64,000 bases of DNA from Gammaproteobacteria bacterium (GTDB lineage Bacteria > Pseudomonadota > Gammaproteobacteria > Burkholderiales > Rhodocyclaceae), in assembly GCA_018819515.1 (NCBI GenBank), contig JAHJPX010000011.1, forward strand, positions 1 through 64,000, read 5' to 3'. Positions 52,141 through 60,132 of this stretch are shown piece after piece (within the stretch, counting starts at the first letter, position 1; each line of letters starts with the position of its first letter). A model generated the notes under the pieces. The model was given only the letters and a program-made list of their open reading frames with translations. It was not told where the DNA came from and made no database searches. A program made the position numbers and the translations under genes.

Positions 52141-52536
52141 GTGCCGTATCGACTCCTCGCCGATCTGATCCTGACCCTGCATGTCGCCATCGTCCTGTTC
52201 GTGGTCGGCGGCCTGGTCATGATCGTCGCCGGCAACCTGCGCGGCTGGGCCTGGGTCGATGGCAGGGGCTTCCGTTCCGCGCATCTGGCCGCCATCGGCG
52301 TCGTGGTGGCGGAGGCATGGCTCGGCATCGCGTGCCCACTGACCAACTGGGAAATGTCGTTGCGCGCCAGGGCCGGCGACGCCGTCTACGACCGCGGCTT
52401 CATCGAGTACTGGTTGCAGCGTCTCCTGTACTACGAAGCGCCCGAATGGGTCTTCGTGCTCGGCTATTCACTGTTCGGGGTGGCGGTGGCACTGGCCTGG
52501 TGGCGTTTCCCGCCGGGCGGCGGGCGCAGGAAATAG
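52141..52536 (+). CDS. DUF2784 membrane protein
   Basis: 131 residues with four membrane helices. Start GTG 52141 (VPYRLLADLILTLHVAIVLF) matches the usual beginning of this family; an upstream TTG would add a soluble stretch unlike the family. Conserved features are CPLTNWE and the C-terminal YEAPEWVFVLGY. Function is unknown. It ends directly at the start of the 93-bp repeat. Confidence 0.8.
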   Translation: MPYRLLADLILTLHVAIVLFVVGGLVMIVAGNLRGWAWVDGRGFRSAHLAAIGVVVAEAWLGIACPLTNWEMSLRARAGDAVYDRGFIEYWLQRLLYYEAPEWVFVLGYSLFGVAVALAWWRFPPGGGRRK

Positions 52537-52627
52537 TGTGGAGCTGCGCTCCATTCCTCGCGTTGCCCGCGACCGCCACTTCGTCGCCTCCCGCGCCCTT
52601 CGGGAAAGTCAGCCATGGCGGGACGCC
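52535..52627 (+). repeat. 93-bp long form of the interspersed repeat, copy B
   Basis: Begins AGTGTGGAGCTGCGCTCCAT at the DUF2784 stop codon, contains GACCGCCACTTCGTCGCC and GCGCCCTTCGGG, and ends in the core GTCAGCCATGGCGGGACGCC (52608-52627, 17 of 20 matches). Collinear and equal in length to 45303-45395. Its frame would read WSCAPFLALPATATS then KVSHGGTP, as shorter copies do. Confidence 0.85.
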
Positions 52628-52718
52628 GCCAAAACCCGACACATTGTCGCTACGGGGGCCGCCGCGTATGCTTCGGCCGCCGTATATGTTGCGGCGCCTA
52701 TCCTGAGGGAGACTTGAA

Positions 52719-52937
52719 ATGAAGAAGCTGATTGCAGTGTTGGGATTCGGTCTGGCAGTGTCGCCGGCATTCGGCAGTTGCGAGTCGTTGAAGGCGGAAC
52801 TCGCCGCCAATCTCGACGCCAAGGGCGTGGTGAATTACACGCTGACCATCGTGCCGAACGAGGAGGTGAAGGAGGGCGACAAGGTGATCGGCACCTGCGA
52901 AGGCGACACCAAGAAGATCGTATACAAGCGGGATTGA
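52719..52937 (+). CDS. DUF1161-like small secreted protein
   Basis: 72 residues. Signal peptide MKKLIAVLGFGLAVSPAFG, then a mature part with two cysteines (SCESLK, GTCEGDTKKIVYKRD) that could form a disulfide. AGGGAG lies seven to eight bases before ATG. Resembles small periplasmic DUF1161 proteins. Role unknown. Confidence 0.75.
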   Translation: MKKLIAVLGFGLAVSPAFGSCESLKAELAANLDAKGVVNYTLTIVPNEEVKEGDKVIGTCEGDTKKIVYKRD

Positions 52938-52945
52938 TCGCGGTC

Positions 52946-52970
52946 GCCGTGGCCTTTCGCCACGGCTGAC
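52946..52970 (-). repeat. Hairpin with degenerate core repeat, copy 14
   Basis: The minus strand starts GTCAGCCGTGGCGAAAGG, close to the core for its first 13 bases. GCCGTGGC-CTTTC-GCCACGGC is a perfect 8-bp stem just past the DUF1161-like gene stop. It may serve as its terminator. Confidence 0.5.
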
Positions 52971-53087
52971 AGCGCACCTGCGCTGGCGTCCGCCGTCCCG
53001 GCATTCCGGCCGGATGTCCGCAGGGCGGCGCTTTTCGGTATCCTCTCCCCTTTTGGGGAGCCGTCGGCCCCCGGTTTCGGGAATGTC

Positions 53088-53366
53088 ATGGAACGACGGC
53101 CGCAAGAACTGCTCGACGAACTTCACCGCGCGATCGCGCAAACGCCCGATTCGGCAGAACAAAAGGCGCTCTTCGAGAAGCTGGGCGTGCTTGAGCGCCA
53201 GCTCGACGCGCTGTCCCGGAAGCAACGCGAACTCGCCGCTGCCGAAGCGCAACTGGCGCAGGCGAAGAGCACGGTGCTCGTCTGGCGTGTCGTCATCGGC
53301 ATCCTGCTGGTGGCGCTCCTCGGCGCGGTCGGCGGGCTGATCGCCAGCCTCGTCGAGTTGTCCTGA
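53088..53366 (+). CDS. Small coiled-coil membrane protein
   Basis: 92 residues. Residues 1-58 form a charged helix with coiled-coil character (KLGVLERQLDALSRKQRELAAAEAQLAQAK, cited as ERQLDALSRKQRELAAAEAQ). Residues 62-85 form one membrane helix (LVWRVVIGILLVALLGAVGG). No known domain. It ends 15 bp before the DinG-type gene, which may be co-transcribed. Confidence 0.65.
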   Translation: MERRPQELLDELHRAIAQTPDSAEQKALFEKLGVLERQLDALSRKQRELAAAEAQLAQAKSTVLVWRVVIGILLVALLGAVGGLIASLVELS

Positions 53367-53381
53367 CCAGAAGGTGCGCAT

Positions 53382-55331
53382 CTGAACCTCGCAGCCGTAT
53401 TTTCCGCGGACGGCCCGCTGGCCAGTGCCATCCCCGGCTACCGGCTGCGGCCGCAGCAGGTCGAAATGGCCGAACGCATCGAGGCGGCCATCAAAGCCAG
53501 CCATGCGCTGGTCGCCGAAGCCGGCACCGGCACGGGCAAGACCTTCGCCTATCTGGTGCCGGCGCTGCGTGCCGGCGGCAAGGTCATCATCGCCACCGGC
53601 ACCAAGACCTTGCAGGACCAGCTTTTCAACCGCGACCTGCCGACGGTGCGCGATGCGCTCGGCGTGCCCGCTACCATCGCGCTGCTCAAGGGCCGCGCCA
53701 ACTACGTCTGTCCCTATCACCTCGAACGCGCGCAAAGCGAGGGCCGTTTCCTCAACCGCGAGGAGGCGGGGCACATCCGCACCATCGCCCGCTTTGCCAA
53801 GGCGACGAAGACCGGCGACAAGGCCGAACTGTCGGCCGTGCCCGAGGATTCCGGCGCCTGGGCACAGGCCACTTCGACGCGCGAGAACTGCCTCGGCCAG
53901 GACTGTCCGCATTACAAGGGCTGCTTCGTCATCGCCGCCCGGCGCGAGGCGATGGACGCCGACGTGCTGGTGGTCAACCACCACCTCTTCTTCGCCGACG
54001 TGATGCTGCGCGACGACGGCCTCGGCGAACTGCTGCCGGCCTGCAACACCGTGATCTTCGACGAGGCGCACCAGTTGCCCGAAGTCGCCGGCCTCTTCTT
54101 CGGCGAGGCGGTCGGCACCGCGCGGCTGAGCGAGCTGGCGCGCGACACCAAGCTGGAGGCGATTGCCGGGGCGAAGGATTACCTGCCCCTGCAGGAAGCC
54201 TGCCGCACGCTGGAAAAGGTCACCCGGGATTTCAGGCTCGCATTCCACCGCGACGGATTGAGGCTTTCCGAAGCGCAGTGGCTCGACCACCCGAACGCGG
54301 TGGAGGCGCTCGCGACGCTGGAAGGCGAACTGGCGGAGTTCATGACGCACCTCGATTCGCAGGCCGACCGGTCCGAGGGACTGGCCAACTGCCGGATGCG
54401 CGCGCACGAACTGGCACTCGCCATCAAGCGCTGGTTGAAGCCGTCCGAGCCCGATGCCGACGAAGGCAACGACGGCGACGACGTCTTCATCAAGTGGGTC
54501 GAGGTCACCAAGTACGCCGTGACGCTGAACCTGACGCCGCTCTCGGTCGCCAACATTTTCCGGCGGCAGATGGAAGGCCATCCCCGCGCCTGGATCTTCA
54601 CCTCGGCGACGCTGGCGGTCGGGTCGAGTTTCGGCCACTACTGCGGCGAACTGGGGCTGGCGGAAGCCGAAACCGGCCTGTGGGGCTCGCCCTTCGACTA
54701 CGGCAGTTGTGCGCTGCTCTACGCGCCGCAGCAGATGCCCGATCCGAACAGCCCCTTCTACCACGAAGCCGTGCTGGAAGCGGCATGGCCGGCGATCAGG
54801 GCATCGCACGGTCGCGCCTTCGTGCTGTGCACGTCCTTGCGCGCCATGCGCCGCATCCACGAACTGCTCAAGGAACGGCTGGAAAAGGAAGGGCTCGACC
54901 TGCCGCTGCTGCTGCAAGGGGAGGGCTCGAAGTCGGAACTGCTGGAGCGCTTCCGCTTCCTCGGCAACGCCATCCTCGTCGCCAGCCAGAGCTTCTGGGA
55001 AGGCGTTGACGTGCGCGGCGAGGCGCTGTCGCTGGTGGTCATCGACAAGCTGCCCTTCGCACCGCCCGACGACCCTGTGCTGTCGGCGCGCATCGAGCAT
55101 CTCAAGCGGCAGGGCCGCAACGCCTTCTTCGAATACCAGTTGCCGCGCGCCGTGATCAGCATGAAGCAGGGCGCCGGGCGGCTGATCCGCGACGAGACCG
55201 ACCGCGGCGTGCTGATGGTCTGCGATCCGCGCCTGATCGAAAAGTCCTACGGTCGGCGCATCTGGCAGAGCCTGCCGCCGATGAAGCGGACGCGCGAGAT
55301 CGCCGACGTCGAGAGTTTCTTCGGCGGATGA
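53382..55331 (+). CDS. DinG/YoaA-family ATP-dependent DNA helicase with a likely CTG start
   Basis: XPD-like 5'-3' helicase with an Fe-S cluster, acting in DNA repair. Motifs: YRLRPQQVEMAE (Q-motif), AEAGTGTGKTFAYL (Walker A), cysteines in NYVCPYHLERA and ENCLGQDCPHYKGCF, DEAHQLPE (Walker B), and SQSFWEGVDVRGEAL with QGAGRLIRDETDRG at the end. The Q-motif region is upstream of the first ATG (53466). The only start codon candidate after the upstream in-frame stop at 53364-53366 is CTG 53382, preceded by AAGGTG with a 5-base spacer. From there it has 649 residues. A core repeat begins 3 bp after the stop. Confidence 0.88.
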   Translation: MNLAAVFSADGPLASAIPGYRLRPQQVEMAERIEAAIKASHALVAEAGTGTGKTFAYLVPALRAGGKVIIATGTKTLQDQLFNRDLPTVRDALGVPATIALLKGRANYVCPYHLERAQSEGRFLNREEAGHIRTIARFAKATKTGDKAELSAVPEDSGAWAQATSTRENCLGQDCPHYKGCFVIAARREAMDADVLVVNHHLFFADVMLRDDGLGELLPACNTVIFDEAHQLPEVAGLFFGEAVGTARLSELARDTKLEAIAGAKDYLPLQEACRTLEKVTRDFRLAFHRDGLRLSEAQWLDHPNAVEALATLEGELAEFMTHLDSQADRSEGLANCRMRAHELALAIKRWLKPSEPDADEGNDGDDVFIKWVEVTKYAVTLNLTPLSVANIFRRQMEGHPRAWIFTSATLAVGSSFGHYCGELGLAEAETGLWGSPFDYGSCALLYAPQQMPDPNSPFYHEAVLEAAWPAIRASHGRAFVLCTSLRAMRRIHELLKERLEKEGLDLPLLLQGEGSKSELLERFRFLGNAILVASQSFWEGVDVRGEALSLVVIDKLPFAPPDDPVLSARIEHLKRQGRNAFFEYQLPRAVISMKQGAGRLIRDETDRGVLMVCDPRLIEKSYGRRIWQSLPPMKRTREIADVESFFGG

Positions 55332-55333
55332 AA

Positions 55334-55353
55334 GTCAGCCGTGGCGACACGCC
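55334..55353 (+). repeat. Interspersed core repeat, copy 15
   Basis: Exact core GTCAGCCGTGGCGACACGCC, preceded by AAA that overlaps the helicase stop codon. Positioned as a gene-end element. Confidence 0.88.
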
Positions 55354-55462
55354 GCGGATGGCAGCGCTTTTGGTTGAGAATGAACATCTGGAGGAAGGGC
55401 TGTTCCGTTAATTCGTCACTTATTTGCGTTCGACGAATATATGGAACATACTGTCATCAACC

Positions 55463-56068
55463 ATGCGCCACGACACCCATACCCAACGCGTCCTCGATCT
55501 GGTTGGCCAGAAGGGGCTGCTGCGTCCTGGCGATCTGGCTGCCATCGGCGCTCCCAGGGTAGTGCTGACGCGAATGGCCGCGACCGGGCTGCTGGAAAAG
55601 GCGGGGCGAGGCATCTACCGGCTGCCCGGCAATCAGGGCACCGAGTACGAGAGCCTGACCACGATTGCCATCAAGGCACCGCAGGCTGTGTTCTGCCTGC
55701 TCACTGCCCTGCAATTTCATGAACTGACTACTCAACTGCCGCGTCAGGTGTGGATCGCCATGCCCCGGGGCAGTCATACGCCCAGGATCGATTACCCGCC
55801 GCTCAAGATGATTCAGTTCGCCGGTGATGCCTATTCCGAAGGGATTGAAATCGTCGAGCGGGATCAGGTGAAACTGCGGGTCTACTGCGTGGCCAAGACG
55901 GTTGCCGACTGCTTCAAGCACCGCAACAAGATCGGTCTCGACGTGGCACTGGAGGCTTTGAAGGATGCACGCGCGCAGAAAAAAGCCTCGGCCGACGACC
56001 TCTGGCGTTATGCCAAGATTTGCCGTGTCGCCAACGTAATGCGCCCGTATCTGGAGGCAGTGGAGTGA
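55463..56068 (+). CDS. abiEi: AbiEi-type antitoxin/transcriptional regulator
   Basis: 201 residues. N-terminal winged helix (VLDLVGQKGLLRPGDLAAIG, RMAATGLLEKAGRGIYRL), then the AbiEi domain (TTIAIKAPQAVFCLLTALQFH, cited as APQAVFCLLTALQFHEL; QVWIAMPRGSHTPRI; VYCVAKTVADCFKHRNKIGLD, cited as KTVADCFKHRNKIG). ATG 55463 precedes the wHTH. AbiEi proteins neutralise the paired AbiEii nucleotidyltransferase and repress the operon. Type IV toxin-antitoxin / abortive infection module. Its stop overlaps the abiEii GTG (GTGA). Confidence 0.9.
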   Translation: MRHDTHTQRVLDLVGQKGLLRPGDLAAIGAPRVVLTRMAATGLLEKAGRGIYRLPGNQGTEYESLTTIAIKAPQAVFCLLTALQFHELTTQLPRQVWIAMPRGSHTPRIDYPPLKMIQFAGDAYSEGIEIVERDQVKLRVYCVAKTVADCFKHRNKIGLDVALEALKDARAQKKASADDLWRYAKICRVANVMRPYLEAVE

Positions 56069-56940
56069 ACAGGGGAATCGCTGCATCGGTACGGGCACGA
56101 CTGCTGAACGTCGCCAAGGCTCAGGGGGCGGACTTCAATCAAGTGCTCGTGCGTTTCGCCCTGGAGCGAATTCTCTACCGTCTGGGCCAGTCGGCGTACG
56201 CCGATCACTTCCTGCTCAAGGGCGCCTTGCTATTCACGCTCTGGTACGACATGCCCCACAGAACGACGCGCGACGCCGATCTGCTCGGTTTCGGGGCCAG
56301 CGACATTGAGTCGATCGCCCGGACGTTTCGTGACATTGCCAGCGTCGAAGTCGAGGACGGCATTGCCTTTGATCCGGCATCGGTGACCGTCGAAGAGATC
56401 CGCAAGGAAGCGGGTTACGCGGGTGCGCGGGTATTGATAACCGGCGAAATCGCCAGGGCACGCTGCAAGACGCAGATCGACATCGGCTTCGGCGATGCAG
56501 TCACGCCTGGCCCGGTTCACGCCGTATATCCAGTCCTGATCGATGACCTGCCGGCGCCTCGACTGCGGACATATCCCGTCTATACAGTCGTCTCCGAGAA
56601 GCTTCACGCCATCGCCTTGCTCGGCATGACCAATAGCCGCTTGAAGGATTATCTCGACCTGTGGGTATTGCTCGACCGCGAGGCATTGAATGCCGACACG
56701 CTCGCACAGGCAGTCGCCGCGACCTTTCACCGGCGTGGCATGCCCGTCCCGGGTGTGCTGCCGGTTGGTCTTACGGACGAGTTTTCGAGCGACTCCTCAC
56801 GCCAGGCGATGTGGCATGCATTCCTGAAGAAGAACGGGATCACCATCAAACCGCTGTCCGAGGTGGTGGCGAGACTTCGGGACATGCTGGAACCTGCGCT
56901 CGTCCAGGCTGCGACAATCCCTGTGCAACGGATGGTGTGA
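56065..56940 (+). CDS. abiEii: AbiEii-type nucleotidyltransferase toxin
   Basis: 291 residues from GTG 56065, with GGAGG nearby. Nucleotidyltransferase motifs: LKGALLF (51-57) with the following RTTRDADLLG (Asp70, Asp72 metal-binding pair), a third acidic site in KTQIDIGFGD, and the family motif SRLKDYLDLWVLL. Such proteins transfer nucleotides to RNA targets (for example tRNA in studied members) and stop growth during phage infection. Its stop overlaps the next gene's ATG (TGATG), which joins it to the ATP-grasp and molybdopterin genes. Confidence 0.9.
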   Translation: MNRGIAASVRARLLNVAKAQGADFNQVLVRFALERILYRLGQSAYADHFLLKGALLFTLWYDMPHRTTRDADLLGFGASDIESIARTFRDIASVEVEDGIAFDPASVTVEEIRKEAGYAGARVLITGEIARARCKTQIDIGFGDAVTPGPVHAVYPVLIDDLPAPRLRTYPVYTVVSEKLHAIALLGMTNSRLKDYLDLWVLLDREALNADTLAQAVAATFHRRGMPVPGVLPVGLTDEFSSDSSRQAMWHAFLKKNGITIKPLSEVVARLRDMLEPALVQAATIPVQRMV

Positions 56941-58046
56941 TGGAATCGATCGCAACCCTGCTGGCCCGGCTCGTCGCCGAAAGGCCGCATCTCTTTTCCG
57001 CCGCCACGGTAAAAGTCAGCCGTGGCGACACGCCGAGGATGGCGGCGCTGGTCGCCGCCGTCGAGCGCGTCGTCGCGCTGCCGGCGTATCGCGAGCACGT
57101 GCTGGCGTGGGCGCCCGAAATCGCCCGCCACGTGCCGCCCAACCCCGGCGTCTTTTTCGGCTACGACTTCCACCTGACCCCGTCGGGACCGAAGCTCATC
57201 GAGATCAACACCAATGCCGGTGGCGGCCTGCTCGCCGCGTGGCGTTTCGGCCGCAACGACGTCGAGCAGGCGTTCGTCGACATGTTCCGCGCCGAATGCG
57301 CCGGACCGCTGAAAGCCCTGGCCATCGTCGACGAAAATCCGGCGCAGCAATATCTCTACCCCGAGTTCCTGCTGTTCCGTGAACTGTTCGCGCAGCACGG
57401 CATCGAGACGCACATCTGCGCGCCGGAAGATCTGGCGCTCTGCCACGGCGGACTGTGGCACGGGGAAACGAAACTCGACCTGGTCTACAACCGCGTCACC
57501 GATTTTTCGCTGGCTGCGCCGGGCAACGCGGCGCTGCGCCAGGCCTGGCTCGACGGCGCGGCGGTGGTGACGCCGCATCCGCACGCCCACGCGCTGTACG
57601 CCGACAAGCGCAACCTCGTCGTCCTTTCCGATGACGCGCTGCTGGCGGAGTGGGGCGTGGACGCGGAAACGCGCGCCGTGCTGGCCGACGTCGTGCCGCG
57701 CACGGAACTCGTTCGCGCCGATCGTGCCGAAGACCTGTGGGCGCGGCGCAAGGGTTTGTTCTTCAAGCCAGCGACGGGTTACGGCTCCAAGGCCGCCTAT
57801 CGGGGTGACAAGATGACCAAACGCGTGTTCGAGGAAGTCCTGGCGGGCGATACCATCGCGCAGGCACTGGTGCCGCCGTCGACCGTCGAGGTCGATGTGG
57901 ACGGCGCCTTGACCGGACTCAAGGCGGACCTGCGCTGCTACGCCTACCGTGGTGAGGTACAGTTCATGGCGGCGCGTCTCTGGCAGGGCCAGACGACCAA
58001 TTTCCGCACGCCGGGCGGGGGATTTGCGGAGGTGAAAACGGAGTGA
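56940..58046 (+). CDS. ATP-grasp-fold protein of unknown function
   Basis: 368 residues. The middle part GVFFGYDFHLTPSGPKLIEINTNAGGGLLAAW, cited as FGYDFHLTPSGPKLIEINTN, and the C-terminal LFFKPATGYGSKAAYRGDKMTK, cited as FFKPATGYGSKAAYRG, look like ATP/metal-binding elements of an ATP-grasp ligase. The specific substrate is unknown; a glutathione- or peptide-ligase relative is possible. ATG 56940 overlaps the abiEii stop, and its own end overlaps mobB (GTGA). An in-frame core repeat gives VKVSRGDTPRMAAL near residues 24-37, close to the N-terminus. Confidence 0.7.
   Translation: MESIATLLARLVAERPHLFSAATVKVSRGDTPRMAALVAAVERVVALPAYREHVLAWAPEIARHVPPNPGVFFGYDFHLTPSGPKLIEINTNAGGGLLAAWRFGRNDVEQAFVDMFRAECAGPLKALAIVDENPAQQYLYPEFLLFRELFAQHGIETHICAPEDLALCHGGLWHGETKLDLVYNRVTDFSLAAPGNAALRQAWLDGAAVVTPHPHAHALYADKRNLVVLSDDALLAEWGVDAETRAVLADVVPRTELVRADRAEDLWARRKGLFFKPATGYGSKAAYRGDKMTKRVFEEVLAGDTIAQALVPPSTVEVDVDGALTGLKADLRCYAYRGEVQFMAARLWQGQTTNFRTPGGGFAEVKTE
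57015..57034 (+). repeat. Interspersed core repeat, copy 16 (inside ATP-grasp gene)
   Basis: Exact core GTCAGCCGTGGCGACACGCC, preceded by AAAA, sense to the gene. Read as KVSRGDTP. The flanking residues look native and the frame is preserved. Confidence 0.88.
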
Positions 58047-58546
58047 AACAGTTCGGGCTCGCCGGCTACTCCGGCGCCGGCAAGACGACGCTGATCGAGA
58101 ACCTGATTCCGCGCTTCGTCGCGCGCGGGCTGCGTGTCTCGATGATCAAGCACACCCACCACAACTTCGACCTCGACAAGTCGGGCAAGGATTCCTTCCG
58201 TCACCGCGAGGCGGGCGCGACCGAAGTGATGCTGGTCTGCGACCAGCGCTGGGTGTTGATGCACGAACTGCGCGGCGACCCGGAGCCGACGCTGGAACAG
58301 CAGATCGCCGGCCTGTCGCCCTGCGACCTGCTGCTGGTCGAAGGCTACAAGGCGACGCCGATCCCCAAGCTGGAAGTGCACCGGCGCGAGAACGGCAAGC
58401 CCTTCATCTGGCCGGAGAACGACAGCGTGGTGGCGGTCGCCACCCCGGCACGGAGCGATCTGCCCGCCGACTGCCCATTGCCATGGCTGGACCTGAACGA
58501 CTACGATGCGGTGGCGGCATTCATTCTGGAGAAGACAGGACTGTGA
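58043..58546 (+). CDS. mobB: Molybdopterin-guanine dinucleotide biosynthesis adaptor MobB
   Basis: 167 residues. GTG start overlapping the previous stop. P-loop GYSGAGKTTLIENLI, then SMIKHTHHNFDLDKSGKDSFRHREAGA, cited as KHTHHNFDLDKSGKDSFRHR, and LLLVEGYKATPIPKLEVHR, cited as LLVEGYKATPIPKLEV. GTP-binding protein that assists MobA in making the guanine dinucleotide form of the cofactor. No mobA in the window. moeA follows with a 4-base overlap. Confidence 0.93.
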   Translation: MKQFGLAGYSGAGKTTLIENLIPRFVARGLRVSMIKHTHHNFDLDKSGKDSFRHREAGATEVMLVCDQRWVLMHELRGDPEPTLEQQIAGLSPCDLLLVEGYKATPIPKLEVHRRENGKPFIWPENDSVVAVATPARSDLPADCPLPWLDLNDYDAVAAFILEKTGL

Positions 58547-59793
58547 AGACGAGCGACCGCAAAATCGACGCCGGGGCCGAAGAACCGGCCGGAGCCCGCG
58601 TGCTGAGTTTCGACGAAGCACTGGCGCTGCTGCTGGCCCGCGCCCGCAAGGTGAAGGGCATCGACCGCGTCCCGCTGACGGAGGCGACCGGTCGCATCCT
58701 GGCCGAACCGGTGCTGTCGAGCGTGGCCGTGCCGCCTTTGGACAACAGCGGCATGGACGGGTATGCCGTGCGTTGCGCCGACGTAGCCGAGGCCGGCTCG
58801 GTCCTGCGCGTGGCGCAACGGATCGCCGCCGGCAGCGTCGGCCAGCCGCTGGAAGCAGGCACGGCGGCGCGCATCTTCACCGGCGCGCCGGTGCCGCCCG
58901 GCGCCGATGCCGTCGTGATGCAGGAGTATTGCGAGGTCCGCGACGGCGGCCGGATCGTCATCAACCGGGTTCCCGATCCCGGCGAAAACGTCCGCATGTC
59001 GGGCGAGGACATCGGAGACGGCACCGAGGTGCTGGCCGCCGGAACCGTGCTGACGCCGGCGGCGATCGGCATGGCCGCCTCGGTCGGCATCGCCGAACTG
59101 CCGGTGATGCGGCGGCTTTCCGTCGGCGTCGTGTCGACGGGCAGCGAACTGGTGACGCCCGGCGAGCCGCTTTCCGAGGGGCAGATCTACAACTCGAACC
59201 GCTATCAACTGGTGGGCATCCTGACGGACCTGGGCTGCGAGGTGACGGATTACGAGCCGCTGCCCGACGACTTCGAAGCCACGCGGCGCCTGCTGCGCAA
59301 GGCCGGCGCGCTGCACGACCTGGTCATCACCTCGGGCGGGGTTTCCGTCGGCGAGGAAGACCACGTCAAGCCGGCGGTCGAGGCCGAAGGCGAATTGCAG
59401 ATGTATAACGTCGCCGTCAAGCCGGGCAAGCCGCTGGCCTTCGGCAAGGTCGGCGACGCCGATTTCGCCGGCCTGCCGGGCAACCCCGTGTCGGTGTTCG
59501 TCACCTTCCACATGCTGATCCGGCCGTTCGTCCGCAAGTGCCAGGGCGCCAGCCGCATCCTGCCCGAGGCGCGCCAAATGGTCGCCGGCTTCGAGTGGAG
59601 CAAGCCCGGCAACCGCCGCGAATTCCTGCGCGTGCGCGTCGGCGCCGACGGCCGGCTGGAGCGCTATCCCAACCAGAGCTCGGGCGTGCTGACCTCCTGC
59701 CTGTGGGCCGACGGCCTGGCCGACGTCGCCATCGGCCGAAAAGTCAGCCCTGGCGACACGCTGGACTACATCCGCTTTTCGGAGATGCCATGA
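58543..59793 (+). CDS. moeA: Molybdopterin molybdenumtransferase MoeA
   Basis: 416 residues from GTG 58543. Motifs: VPPLDNSGMDGYAVR, IFTGAPVPPGADAVVMQE, STGSELVTPGEPLSEGQIYNSNRY, cited as STGSELVTPGEPL and GQIYNSN, TSGGVSVGEEDHVK, and GLPGNPVSVFVTF. Inserts molybdate into adenylated molybdopterin. Near the C-terminus (residues about 400-407) KVSPGDTL coincides with a core-like repeat, but GDT is also typical for the family's end, so this may be native. Overlaps moaD by 4 bases. Confidence 0.95.
   Translation: MKTSDRKIDAGAEEPAGARVLSFDEALALLLARARKVKGIDRVPLTEATGRILAEPVLSSVAVPPLDNSGMDGYAVRCADVAEAGSVLRVAQRIAAGSVGQPLEAGTAARIFTGAPVPPGADAVVMQEYCEVRDGGRIVINRVPDPGENVRMSGEDIGDGTEVLAAGTVLTPAAIGMAASVGIAELPVMRRLSVGVVSTGSELVTPGEPLSEGQIYNSNRYQLVGILTDLGCEVTDYEPLPDDFEATRRLLRKAGALHDLVITSGGVSVGEEDHVKPAVEAEGELQMYNVAVKPGKPLAFGKVGDADFAGLPGNPVSVFVTFHMLIRPFVRKCQGASRILPEARQMVAGFEWSKPGNRREFLRVRVGADGRLERYPNQSSGVLTSCLWADGLADVAIGRKVSPGDTLDYIRFSEMP
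59743..59762 (+). repeat. Core-like sequence inside moeA 3' end (copy 17, doubtful)
   Basis: GTCAGCCCTGGCGACACGCT, 18 of 20 matches, preceded by AAAA. The encoded KVSPGDTL also fits the usual end of MoeA, so ancestry as a repeat is uncertain. Confidence 0.45.
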
Positions 59794-60044
59794 CGGTGAA
59801 GGTTCTCTACTTTGCCAGCCTGCGCGAAGCGCTCGGCACTTCGGCCGAGGAGGTCGACCTGCCGGCCGGCGTGGCCACGACCGGTGCGTTGCGCGACCGC
59901 ATCGCCGCGCGCGGCGAACCGTGGGCGCAACTGGCGCGGGCGAAGAACCTGCGCTGCGCGGTCAATCAGGCGATGACCGGATTCGATGCCGCGGTGAAGG
60001 CGGGCGACGAAGTGGCATTTTTCCCACCCGTGACCGGAGGCTGA
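59790..60044 (+). CDS. moaD: Molybdopterin synthase small subunit MoaD
   Basis: 84 residues ending PPVTGG; the C-terminal Gly-Gly is the thiocarboxylate-forming end. Starts VKVLYFASLREALG like other MoaD. Pairs with MoaE to add dithiolene sulfur to precursor Z. ATG 59790 overlaps the moeA stop (ATGA). Confidence 0.94.
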   Translation: MTVKVLYFASLREALGTSAEEVDLPAGVATTGALRDRIAARGEPWAQLARAKNLRCAVNQAMTGFDAAVKAGDEVAFFPPVTGG

Positions 60045-60132
60045 GCATGGCCCCCCACGCTCGCAACACCGGCTCGCTGCCCCCCACGGGGGGGTGCATG
60101 CCCTCTTGGGGCGGCCCGGCGAGGGCACGGGC
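60045..60132. repeat. G/C-run palindromic spacer between moaD and moaE
   Basis: 88 bp with CCCCCC-ACG-GGGGGG and CTCTTGGGGCGGCCCGGC near its end. moaD and moaE are otherwise tightly packed in this operon. It looks like a small palindromic repeat insertion of the type common in betaproteobacteria (from memory). Confidence 0.45.
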
